Source: Halocafeteria seosinensis
Taxonomy: Eukaryota > Sar > Bigyra > Bicosoecida
NCBI GenBank assembly: GCA_001687465.1
Contig: LVLI01000279.1
Location: 41,768-105,767 of the forward strand
DNA: 64,000 nt
Reading direction: 5' to 3'
Shown piece after piece: positions 39,301-49,938 of the stretch (its first letter is position 1; each line of letters begins with the position of its first letter). The position numbers and the translations under genes are program-made. The notes under the pieces are model-generated. The model searched no databases. It saw only the letters and a list, made by a program, of their open reading frames with translations, and had not been told where the DNA came from.

Positions 39301-42300
39301 TTTACAGGAAGCACTTCCGCCAAGCGAGCGGAGGACTGTGGACCTTGTCCTTCTGGCTTCATTTGCGTAGGTGATGTACCTATCGAATGCCCTTCTGGTC
39401 ATTATTGCTTGGAAGGTGGAATCAAAGAGGCGTGTCCCCTTTACACATTTAACCCTGATCGTGGTTCAGAAGACATCAGTGCTTGTCGCACTTGTGGAAG
39501 TGGATATTTTTGTAACTCCACGGCAATTTCCAACCCTGGCAGATTCTCATGCCCTCCTGGATTTTACTGTCCCTTTGGCGCGACGGAACCTGTGGAATGT
39601 CCGGAGGGTTCTTTTGGAAGTGATAGCGGATTGCGCAATATTTCTGAATGCACTCCCTGTCCTGCCGGCTACTTTTGTTTAAAGGGGTCGATTGTTCCGG
39701 AAATATGCGATGGTGGATTTTACTGTGGTTCGGGTTCGGCAAACATGACTGTTTGCCCCGCAGGCTTCTTCTGCCCTGAGGGCAGTGCCACTCCCACGGT
39801 GTGCCCTCCGGGATTTTTTTGTGAAACAATGTCTGCGGTGCCTTCTTTGTGCCCCGAATATTCGTACTGTCCTCGCGGAAGCTCCTTCCCTTTGCAATGT
39901 CCCGCTGGTATGTTTTCTGCCGCTGACACGTCCAATGCTAGTAGAACTTCAATTGAAGGGGCTTGCATTGTGTGCCCTCCTGGCACGTACTCAGATGAAA
40001 CAGATGCCGAGGTCTGTCGTACATGTACACCGGGCTATGTATGCTTAGGGGGGACCACTAGGGCTCGTCCTGAAGATCTAGAGGAACACCGCGGGTATCC
40101 GTGCCCAAAGGGTCATTATTGCCCAGCGGGAAGCGCATCAGAAAGATTTTGTCCAAGAGGTCACTTCAATCCATTTACGCAGCGTTCCAATAGTAGTGCG
40201 TGTATGCCTTGTCGCAACGATAGCTATAATAATCTTGTCGGCCAAGCCGCGTGTCGTCCCTGTGGCAGCTCTGCTTTTACGAATTCCACTGGCTCTACAA
40301 CTTGTCGATGTCTTGGAGAGTCTCGCTTTTTCCATCAATCTGATGGGAAGTGCATCTGCCGGCCGGGATATGAGTTTTTTGACGAACAAGGTGACACGCA
40401 TAGTGAAAAGGATGGGGCTTCTGATTGTCAGCCAAAGAATCACGAATGGTGCTCATCCGAACAGGTTCGCGACTCCGATGGAAACTGCGTCTCGATTGAT
40501 TGCAACAAAAGAAAATATTGCCCCTCAGGGAATGGTGGTTCGTTCGACCTTGATACAGGCGTTTGTGTTTGTGAGGGGGAACCTCGGCGAGAAGACATCT
40601 GTGATCAATCATGCTTAGATTCTCAGACTAGAGTGGTCGTAGACGGCGGAAGTGGAACTCTAAACGTGAGTGATCCAGGACGCAACTTTAGTATGCAAAT
40701 TGATCCGAATTCAGATCTACCGGGGCTTTTGGGAAGCTTCGGATGTATGCCGCAAGACGTGGAATTTCCTACCGACGGAAACAATGTTAACCGCTCTAGT
40801 TCTTGCATTGTCCATACAATGAGAGTTGGGAGCGCTGGTTCGGACAGTGAGTTTCAAGGGTTTACAGGAGTATATGGCGCTCCTGTGGAAATTTTGTCTC
40901 AGGTGCCTCTGGGGGGCAGAAGGGGTTTATCTGAGGCTGACGCACTCCATGAACGCTACTTGGCGGAGTCTGATACAATATCTGGCCCTGGGATTCAGCG
41001 ACCTATTACTTGTATATCTGCGGGAGACAATATGGTGTTCGAGCTAGGTGTTGATGAGAAGGGTAACAGATCATATCCGGTTTATGTCAAGGACTCACTC
41101 CTGAATTCTAACCCGGGCTTCGATTACGGCCCTTTCAGAGAATTGGAAGATGTTATGGCCAACCCTGACATTTCATCGTCGAAGAGCATTTTTTCGTTCA
41201 CATTCACTGAACCTGGACTCTATGTGTTCGCAACGTCCGCTGATAGAGATCAGCGAACAATAGTGAAGGTAACGGATGTCGGGGAGAGCTGTCCGGAGAA
41301 GTTGGGGTCCGGAGCTTTTCATTCTACGAGCTCTGGTAATCTAGTTTCCACCGGAATTAGGGAAACTCAAGAACCATTACTAACTCCAAACTGGCCACTC
41401 ATAGGAGGTTTGATTGGTGGACTCTTGGGTGTTGTCATTGTGGTAATGAGTGGGGTGTACATGTATCGAAAGCGTGCTTGGAACGAAAGGGGATACTACG
41501 AGCAGAGTGGTTTATCCAAACCAGCAAAAACTGTTCCAAAGCAGTCTCCTAAGAAAGCAGAAGCGGAGGACTCCGATGTAGATCCTGAAGCTGTTACGGA
41601 TGACGAAGTGTCTGAGATGAAAGAACTCCTGGAGAAAATGAAGTCTTATCATGCAAGTTTGCTTGATGCCTGCAAGAATCAACAGGGCATGGCTGAGAGC
41701 GTCCTTTATGCTTTAAAAAACGAGGCAAGCGATCTAAAGTTGAAACTCTGTAGGATGTCCGTGGACACTGAAAGTCAGCAAAGTGACGGACATCAACCGC
41801 TTGCACGCAGAGCTGCTATCTTGAGACATATCCAATCTGAACTTACGGCAAGATTGCTGTTCTGCAGACAAATGCGGGGGAGGGAATCCAATATAATAGA
41901 GAGGTTGAAGCATATTCAGTTAAAGTTAAGTGAAGATCCTGCTGCAACAGTTTTTGATGAAATAACCAATCCTGTCAAGCATAGTGAAGATGTCCAGGAA
42001 AAGATGGACCACTACAAGTCAGTCAAGGCTAGTGCTAGTCAGTGTTTAACGTACCTCTTTCGGCAACTATCGGAAGCAGATGACGAAATCAGTAGACTGA
42101 CAGAACTCGTTGAGAATGAAAAATCCAGACGAATTGATTCATTACCACTTTGGAAAGCAGAGGCTGGATCTGGGCTGGCTGACACCGATCCAAGTTTACC
42201 TACTGCTTTGGACAAGGTCGAAATGTTAACAGATACTCTCGATGGGTGGTCACAAAGGTTTGTTAATTGCCTGAAGGAGCTTCAGCAGGGTATTTCCCCC

Positions 42301-45300
42301 TTTATGCGGAACATGGAAGTGACTGTTTCTCTTTTTGGGAGAGAAATGGGACGAGCTGTGGAACAGCGTAACCCTGCGGTCGAGCAGCGAGTTCTGAGTC
42401 AAGCACGTTCTTCCCTGAACGACCAACTCAACGAACTAGAGGAGAAAATTGGCTCTATCATTGGAAGAATTATGCCCATGAGCAATAACTTGGGAGACTC
42501 TCGTGAAGCCCTCATACAAAAATTGGGAGACGTTTTGAAGAACGTTCGAGCTTCCAGTGAGGGAGCTGAAGCTTTGACTAGGGACTCTCAAGTTACCAAC
42601 AATAGAATAGTGGATTTGATATCTCAGGTAGACGCGCTAATGCAGCGTTTGCGGAATCCTGTGGATGAAGGAGGCCAACCTGCGGAGTACGAGGACGAAG
42701 ACGTCGATGACAAGTGGTACGCAGATGCTTACTATGAAGAAGCTAACGCCAAAGAGGATAAGAAAAACAAGGAGGACCAGACTCAGCTAAATGAACGGTT
42801 CGAGCGAGAGACTGCGGCATTAGAAGAAGACTATAGGCAACGATGGAGTGAAACAAAGAAAGAATATGAACAGTCGTTGATAGACGAGGGTATTGACGAG
42901 TCTCAGCGACAACGATTGCTTGAAGAGTTTGACAATGATCAAAAGAATTTGGTCAGCATGCTGCAGAAAGAAAAGGAGCGACAGGAATCAGCGTTATCTG
43001 CGAAGCTGGAGGAGCGGAAACGGGAAAAATTAGCCCATAAAATGAGGATCAAGCAAGGCCGGCTTGTTGAGGACATGGAAAAGCAGCAACAACAGCAGAT
43101 AGCTGATCAAGAGGCTGAGAAGCGTCGACAACTATCAGAGTTAGAGAAAGAAGTACATGAAGAGCCAACAGAAGCTTTGAATCCTGAAGAAAACGTTCAC
43201 ACCGCGTCTCAGCGACAGTTGGATAAACTCCGTGAACAGTGCCGTCAGGAGACTGATAGACTATCGGCAGCTTTTCAGGATGAGCGTCGCCGACAGCAAC
43301 AAAGTCTGCGGGAAAAATTGGAGAAAAGGCGCCAAGAGAAGGCGAGGCAACTTGAGGCGAGGCAGCAAGAGCGGTTGCTGGCCGCTGAAACAGACGAAGA
43401 GCGTAGGAAGCTGGCTGACCAACACAATGAAGAGTGGGTTGAGTTGGAGCAGGAGCTGGGTGCACTCAATGAACGAGATACAGTTGCGTTGCGAAAGCAA
43501 CTTGAAGACTCCCAAGCGAAGTACAGCAACGAATTGAAAGAAACGAGGAAGCAGATGGAATCGAAGGCTTCTTCTGTTTTGGACGATGCTAAGCGCCAGA
43601 ATGAGAACAACCTACGAGGTGTAATCGCAGAATTGAACAAGGAAGAGAACGAAAAACTGAACGAAATCCATGCCGAATTTGACAGAAAAATCAATGATAG
43701 TGGCACAGAGGAGGAGCAACAGAGACACGAAGAGGAGAAAACCCAAAGGCTTCAACAGGCGAAGTCGGATTATGAGACGAGGCGGCGCAAAGCTGAATGT
43801 AATGCAGAAGATGCATTGAGCGAAATGGAAGCTAAACTGAAGTCCTTCAATGTAGAAAATCAGCTCAATGATACTTATCGCAAGCACGAGATCGAAGCGC
43901 AAAAACTAAAAGATGCTCAAAATATAGAGCGTGCCAAACAAATGGATACCTTAGAACGCAAACTGGCAGCAAACAGACAGAGACGGCAGCAGAAACTCCT
44001 TATAGAACAATCTTCCGAGCTCGCACAGGCGACTGCCGAAGAAAAACCTTCCATTCGCCAAAAGCATAACCAACAAGTGGAGGATCTTGAAAACGAGCTA
44101 GAAAACGAGGAGGCGAAAGAGTGGGAGCGGTGGAATCAACAATTCCAGGAAAACGACAAGGCGTCTGAAGAGAAAATCAGCAAAATTTACGAGGAGATGG
44201 ACAAAGAACTGTCCAAGGTGAAAGAAAGTCTGGGTAGAGAAAAGGATCGCCAGAATCAGCGATTGTCGAAGAAGCTCAGAGAGAGGCGGGAGCGACAGAT
44301 CCAAGCACTCGAAGAACAGAGGGCTGCAGATCTCAAGGCTGCAACTTCAGATGAAGCTAGACAGCACGTGGAGAGCCTTTATGAGGAGTCGAAGGGATCC
44401 ATTGAAGAAGCCAACCGAGAGAGCCCTGCAGTCGAGGAACTGCAAGCCCACTTGGAGGAACCCCTTGCAGTATACGAGCAGCTCCGAGATGTTTACAAGA
44501 AGAAAGATGAGGATTATCGGGATCTTGAAGATAGAAAAATGCGAGAGATGCAAAGGCAAAAAGCTGAGATGGCAAACAAACTCCAACGGCGGAGAATGAA
44601 GAAGCAAATGGAGACCTTGCAGCGCCAGGCGGAATACGGAATGGGTATGTCCCAGGAGGAGAGGGAAGCCGAGGCGAAACACGTGGTCGATGATTGCGAT
44701 GAAGAAGAAGCGTACGAACAAAAGCGACTGGCTTTGCAGCTTCGAAAGACGGAATCCTTGTATGACGCATACAAAAGAAAAGCTGACGTCGACGTGGAGG
44801 AAGAACTATCGAAGATTCGTGACGAATACTACGAGAACAAATTCGCGGCAGACTCCAGAAGGGAACAAGAAAAGTCTCGACAGCAAGCATTAACAAACGA
44901 ACGGTTACGTCGCCGCCGACAAAGGAAGATAGCTCAAAAGAAAAAGGATCAGGAAGCGGAGACGATTAAGATGCTCGAGAATCAACAACAGCAGATCAAC
45001 TCAAATGATGCATTCACGGTCGATAAGCAAGATGACTCTTGGGAAGAACGTGTGGCTCAACAAGTTCAGGAGCTGGGAACCCATGATGAGGAATCCTGGA
45101 AAGAAACTGAAGAAGACGCTTCTACTGAGGAGGACGACTATACACGCCTGCTGGATGAGCAGCACGAGGAAGCAGAACAAAACCAGAAGGAAGCCGTGGA
45201 GCAGGAAGATATGTACTGGGAGAAAAAACTGGACGAAAAGCGTAAGGAATACGATCAGCTGTTGCAGACGGCCTCTACCCATGCCGAAATTGAGAGGCTG

Positions 45301-47922
45301 AAGGAACAACGTGATAAAGAAATTGAACAACTAGAGCAAAAGAAAGATACTGAAAAGCAGAGGCAACATGATCGCCTGAGGAAGCGCTTAGAAGCCCGTC
45401 GTAAACGTAAAGAAGAGGCAATGAAACGTAGAAAACAAAAAGAGGCAAGACAACCTGTCGCCAAAGAGGATATGTCGAGTGCTGCTGCCCCCGGACAGCA
45501 AATGTCGGAACGAGAACGTACTAGGCAGATGATTTCCAGGATCCTCGAGAGCGAACTATCTCGAGATCCCTCGTTGGAGAATAGGAAGGGTGAAATAGTA
45601 GAGAGAGTTCTTCAAGAGAAGCATGACAAACAGAGGAATGACAAACTGGCGGAGCAGTACACGGAGAAGACTCAAGCTCTGCGGGATACTCTTCAAGAGC
45701 TGCAATATTCGAAGCAAGAGGAGCGAGAAGATCTCGTTGCGAAAGTACAAAATGGATTGATTCCTGAAGACTCTTTGGATGGCCAGTTACAGGAACTACA
45801 CCGGAAATATGAACGGCGGCAACAAGAAGCCCAAAACGACGTCAGCGAGAGAATGGATTCTAAGCATTCCGAAGAACTATTGAAACTGAGACAAAAGCAA
45901 CTCTCAGAACTTCATGATATGCTTGAGGAGTTTGCACCCGAAGATGATGTGGTTCGACGCGAAGCGGAGAAAGCCAATAAAGAGACTGAACAGTTGCAAG
46001 AGTTTCAGTCACGTCTACGCAAAGAGAAAGAGGAGCGTATTGCCAAGATCAAAGAAGAAAGGCGACAGGCCGAAGAAGAGATCAGACGGAAGAATGAAGA
46101 GCAGATACGCGAATTGGAACAGCAAATGGAGGAAGAGAAGAAGAGACACGAAAGGAAGGTGCAAAAGCAGAAAGAAGAAATGCAGGCACGCATAGAGGAA
46201 GAACGCAAGAAACGCGAGGAAGAGGCCGCACAACTCGACGAAAATGAGAAGGAGAGGATAATGAAACAATTTGAACAAGAGAAAAAGGTGCAAGAAGAGA
46301 AGCGCGATGCTGAGCGACAAAGGCAGTACGAAAGAATGCAACGCAAACTAGCGGCAAGAAAAGCAAAGCTGCAGGAACAACGGCGAAAGGAGCTGGAACA
46401 GAAGAGGGAGAGCCTGGACCAAAAAGAAGCTCAAGAAAAACAAGCATCTCGCGCAAAGGAACAGGCATTCAAGGATAGAATGGAAAAGAAACCAGAGCCT
46501 CCAAAGCGTCAAAAGAGCGCTAGACAACTGCCTTCTGTGGCCGAGGAGCCTAGTAGAAGCAGTAGTCACACACGGATGAAGGCTCCCGCTAGCGGAAGTC
46601 CCTCGAAAGAAACGTTTCAACAACTTCAGTCGATGAGCACAAAACTAGAGCAAGTAGAAAAGGTTATCAACAATTTATTCGAACACTTCTCACAGAAAGG
46701 AAAACAGTCAGGGCAAGACCCTACAAATGAGAAGCCGTTTGTCGATTCCAAGGACATTCTTTCTGTTTCTCAACTGAGCGAGAGGGAAGCCCCAATGCTT
46801 ACTTTTATTCAGAATATGAGTTCAGCGGTATTAGGGTCTCCTGCCGTGTCTGAGCTACATTTCGTTCCTGTAGAAAAGCTCCAAGATTATTCTGGTTCTG
46901 CCCAGTACGCGTGGAATGGTGAGAATCGCACAATTTACATTCCTCGAAGAACTCTTGCCTCGTCTGGTGAATGCACAGCGCTTGTAAACAACTTCACTGC
47001 AAACTACTCCTTGGATCCCCGGGAACTCAAGGGGGAAGCGTTTCCCAATTTTAACCAAGAGCTGACGCGATCGATGCGTCTGACCAGCCAGTACTTAATA
47101 AGTGCTCCACGTGGAAGCGTGCAGTCTACTCAGGACTCCCAGAATCAGAAGAAAAAGGGGTTGCTCAGTGAACGGTCACGGATGAGTCTTTTGTCCCGGA
47201 CGAACACGCTGAAGAATGTTTTTGACCAGCAAGATAGTAGTGGAGATGGAACTGGAAGCTTGAGTGAACTAAGTGAGGATGAAGAAGTCGTCGATTCGTA
47301 TGAACCCCAGTGGCCCGTTGGAAGTCTCAGTGATCGACTACATAACATCGGAATGGGAGAAAATCAAAGCGTTCAACAGTATCTGGCCGATCTGGAAAAA
47401 TCGGTGCTGGATGCACCTGGGGAAACTGAGGAGGAAACTGACGAGGACGAGATCACCGAGTCCTCGCAGACGGAGCGCCATCATCACAAACAGCAGAGCG
47501 TCGACGCGTACCGTCAGACATTGCAGCAAGAAATCCAGCAGCTACAGGACCGAATCAGTAGTACCTCTGAGGAAATTGTTAAGAACCTGGATAAGCAAAA
47601 TTCGTTGGAGGAACAGCTAGTTGCTGCTAAAGACGAATTAACTTCACTCCAGAATCGTCAATCGGAGGACGATTCTGAATCGAACGAAAACGCTATCTCG
47701 AGAGCCCGTGTTCAGATCGAGAAAATCGAGAAGCAACTGAAAAAGTGCACGGAGCAGCACAGCTCTTTGTCTAAGCGAATGGAATCCCTTGAACAAATGC
47801 TTGAGACAAGGACTTCACAACTGAAGAAGTTGGATAACCAGTCTTTGAGCGATCAGTATGAGACTATCACTCAAGAAACAGGCGGAGTCGCTGCGGCGAC
47901 GCCAAAGCGTGACTCCACGTAG
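30366..47922 (+). CDS. Giant Cys-repeat transmembrane protein B (GCC2/GCC3-type, long coiled-coil tail)
   Basis: Two exons, 30366-30582 and 30659-47922, give 5,826 aa; exon 2 is 17.3 kb uninterrupted. A signal peptide (GFLSLAVVVSLALVHTVDA) leads straight into Cys modules with no mucin stalk. The Cys region runs to about residue 3294. It is followed by an EGF-like stalk (QSDGKCICRPGYE), a possible cupredoxin-like domain (about 3523-3619; FTEPGLYVF) and a transmembrane helix (about 3652-3676, LIGGLIGGLLGVVIVVMSG) with a basic stop-transfer YRKR. The cytoplasmic part is about 2,150 aa: helical and Glu/Lys/Arg/Gln-rich from about 3714 to 5350, with at least eight copies of a charged motif. A C-terminal domain (about 5387-5557) and a final coiled coil (about 5687-5817) follow. 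It is the paralogue of giant A by domain order, a shared intron position and similar stalks. Met1 or Met8 could start translation. The ligand and role are unknown. Confidence 0.85.
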
Positions 47923-48030
47923 GAGTTTTTGCACAGTCATTACTGCGCACATGTAAGACTAGTTGTGCAACGTACGGTAAAATCTAATACACAAACAGTT
48001 TCATTTCGCATTGTTATTCATATATGTAAG

Positions 48031-49628
48031 TTATAGCTCATCTTTCGTATCGTCCTCCTCAGCGATATTGACCTCGGTCTTTGCATGCTTCTTAATGAAG
48101 TTCACAATAGCTTCTGCTTTGCGATCTCCACTGTATGGTACCACTTCCCCTTCCTTATCGGCAGGGAAGAAATAAAGGGTGGGGAAACCAGTAACCTCAA
48201 CCCCTGGATAGTCCACTTCGTTCGAAGTTGCATCCATCTTACCCAAAATTACATCCTTACTGTCAGCTAATCGTTCAGCAGCCTTTGCATATTCAGGAGC
48301 CAAGGCTTTGCAATGTCCGCACCAAGGAGCATAGAACTCAACTAGAACGTCCTTACTGCTATCTAAAGCCACATCTTCAAAGTTCTTTCCTACAACAATC
48401 TTAACGTTGTCCTCATAATCGTCCCCTTCGGCAGGAATCGGATCAGATTTCAGGAAGGGTTTGATGTTACCCTTAAAGAAGTCCGTCAAGAAGTCATTGA
48501 TAGCATTGTACGAAAAGTCGTGTTCACCACTGTCTGACGCGGGGTATCTGTACTTCTTCATCTGGCTATCGGGAGGCATTTCAACGAGCACGGCAGTCGG
48601 TAGGTCATCTTCAGTTATCTCGAAGAAATTCATAATTCTGTTCTCTGCGGGTGAAACTGTAATGAATAGCACTTCTCCTTTGTGATCCACAGCAGCCTTT
48701 TCGTAGTTTTCCAGGATTTCTTCACTACCTTCAGCATCCCTATCCACAAACAGCAGGAAATGTCTATTGACGTGGCCCTTAAAAATTCGGCCAGACAATT
48801 CATTAGAGAAGGGGATCACGAGGGGGAGCGAGTTCACATCAATGAATTTTGCCAAGGCCTCTTGGTCGGTCAACTCACCATCGTAGACTACATTTCCCTT
48901 GTCGGTGCTGAAGTTTTTCACGACGACCACACTTTCTCCGCTGGGAGCATCAATGGCTTTTCTCACCTCTTCACTTTCGGCCACAACAAACTTCACGTCG
49001 TCGTTACCGTCAGCAATCTTTTCGAACGTCTTGGCGGCCTTCCCGTCAGATTTATCGAAGAAGCCGAAAACAGTAACATCGTTCTTCTGAGTCTCTTCCT
49101 CGGCTTTCTCCCCGCTTTCAACGCTAGCAGCTGGGGGTCCTGAGCGCTTCAGCACCCATTGTACGATACCGTTGGCGGTTCTATCTCCCGTGTACTCCGT
49201 TGCCTTGCCATTCTTGAAGAATTTCAGAGTAGGGAATCCTTTGACTCCATACTCCTCCGCAGACTTCCTGTTTTCAGTAGCGTCTAGTTTGGCCAAAGCA
49301 TGACCTTCTTTCTTCAATTCTTTGGCTGCCTTCGCGTATTCAGGCGCTAATGCTTTACAATGTCCACACCACGGAGCATAGAATTCCACCAAGAGTGTGT
49401 CAAACTGTTCCAAGGCATCATCAATGGTATCGTCCGTCAATACGATCACATCGTCTTCCTCCTCGAACTGTAAATTCAAAACATACCCCACATGCATATA
49501 AAAGGTGATACACCTCCAAAAAGCACCAAACGCAATGAAGAAAGAGAACGTACCGAAGACTCGGCAGATACGGCCGCCAGAGACATCATTGCCGCTGCCA
49601 AGAGGCAGACATTGCGTACTAACTTCAT
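48031..49628 (-). CDS. PDI: Protein disulfide isomerase with KDEL retention signal
   Basis: Two exons, complement 49554-49628 and 48031-49467, give 503 aa, the usual size for classical a-b-b'-a' PDI. Exon 1 encodes a clean signal peptide (MKLVRNVCLLAAAMMSLAAV). Thioredoxin domain a has APWCGHC with Cys59/Cys62. The b and b' domains follow, and domain a' has a second CGHC at Cys408/Cys411. An acidic tail ends in KDEL for ER retention. It forms, breaks and rearranges disulfides in the ER lumen. It is the neighbour of giant gene B on the opposite strand, and the two genes converge. Its 5' region has unusual RNA-structure signals, described separately, and probably a 5' leader intron (complement 49670-49938). 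Confidence 0.95.
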
Positions 49629-49743
49629 TTTGCCTTTAATATGTGCGTCTTACTCCTCGATCACGAGTCCTGTAAGGGGTAAAATAAAGGCATTACAGAT
49701 AAAAAGGAATTCTAGCCACAAGGCACTTCCGTGCAGAAGTGAA

Positions 49744-49820
49744 GTGGGCTCGCCCTTGGGACTACAGCTCCCTTTGGCGAGCCCACCGCCGAAACTACAA
49801 AAAGACTCAGGTCTTTTTGT
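49744..49820. other. Two perfect hairpins in the PDI 5' leader intron or promoter
   Basis: Hairpin 1 pairs 49744-49754 with 49776-49786 (gtgggctcgcc with ggcgagcccac, 11 bp perfect). Its 21-base loop can form an inner ggga/tccc stem around a 7-base loop. Hairpin 2 pairs 49797-49806 with 49811-49820 (acaaaaagac with gtctttttgt, 10 bp perfect) around a 4-base loop. They lie 116-192 bases upstream of the PDI start. Whether they act in RNA or DNA is not known. Confidence 0.75.
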
Positions 49821-49833
49821 TTCCCCCCGCCCT

Positions 49834-49840
49834 CACGTCA
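49834..49840 (-). promoter_or_regulatory. TGACGTG element upstream of PDI (UPRE-like core)
   Basis: The minus strand carries TGACGTG, the core bound by bZIP factors of the unfolded-protein response (XBP1/ATF6-type) in other eukaryotes. It sits about 210 bases upstream of the start codon of an ER folding enzyme, where such an element would make sense. A 7-base motif occurs often by chance, and it may fall inside a leader intron, so the call is tentative. Confidence 0.3.
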
Positions 49841-49938
49841 CAGACGATCTTTCGCGGTAGCTCTCCTCCATACACGGGAGAAAACGCAAAAAGCCGAGCA
49901 CCAAATGGTACTGTCGACAAGGAGGAGATAGTGCTTAC

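Noticed and set aside
12540-40300. Regularly spaced repeats that could suggest a CRISPR-like or satellite array
   Set aside because: The repeats are coding, in frame, diverged in DNA and explained by Cys modules. Identical repeats with unique spacers are absent.
42960-46500. Many long open frames on the minus strand opposite the tail of giant B
   Set aside because: They mirror Glu/Lys/Arg-rich codons (Leu/Phe/Ser-rich shadows), have no splice or domain support, and overlap a clear coding frame.
49758-49772. 7-base loop ctacagc in a stem, similar to IRE1 target hairpins of HAC1/XBP1
   Set aside because: The conserved G at loop position 3 is A, a second partner hairpin is missing, and the loop reads this way on the strand opposite PDI.
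49744-49790. ctgtagtccca on the minus strand recalls the SRP RNA Alu domain
   Set aside because: No S domain with its tetraloop and conserved asymmetric loop lies on either side, and the hairpin is too short and self-contained.
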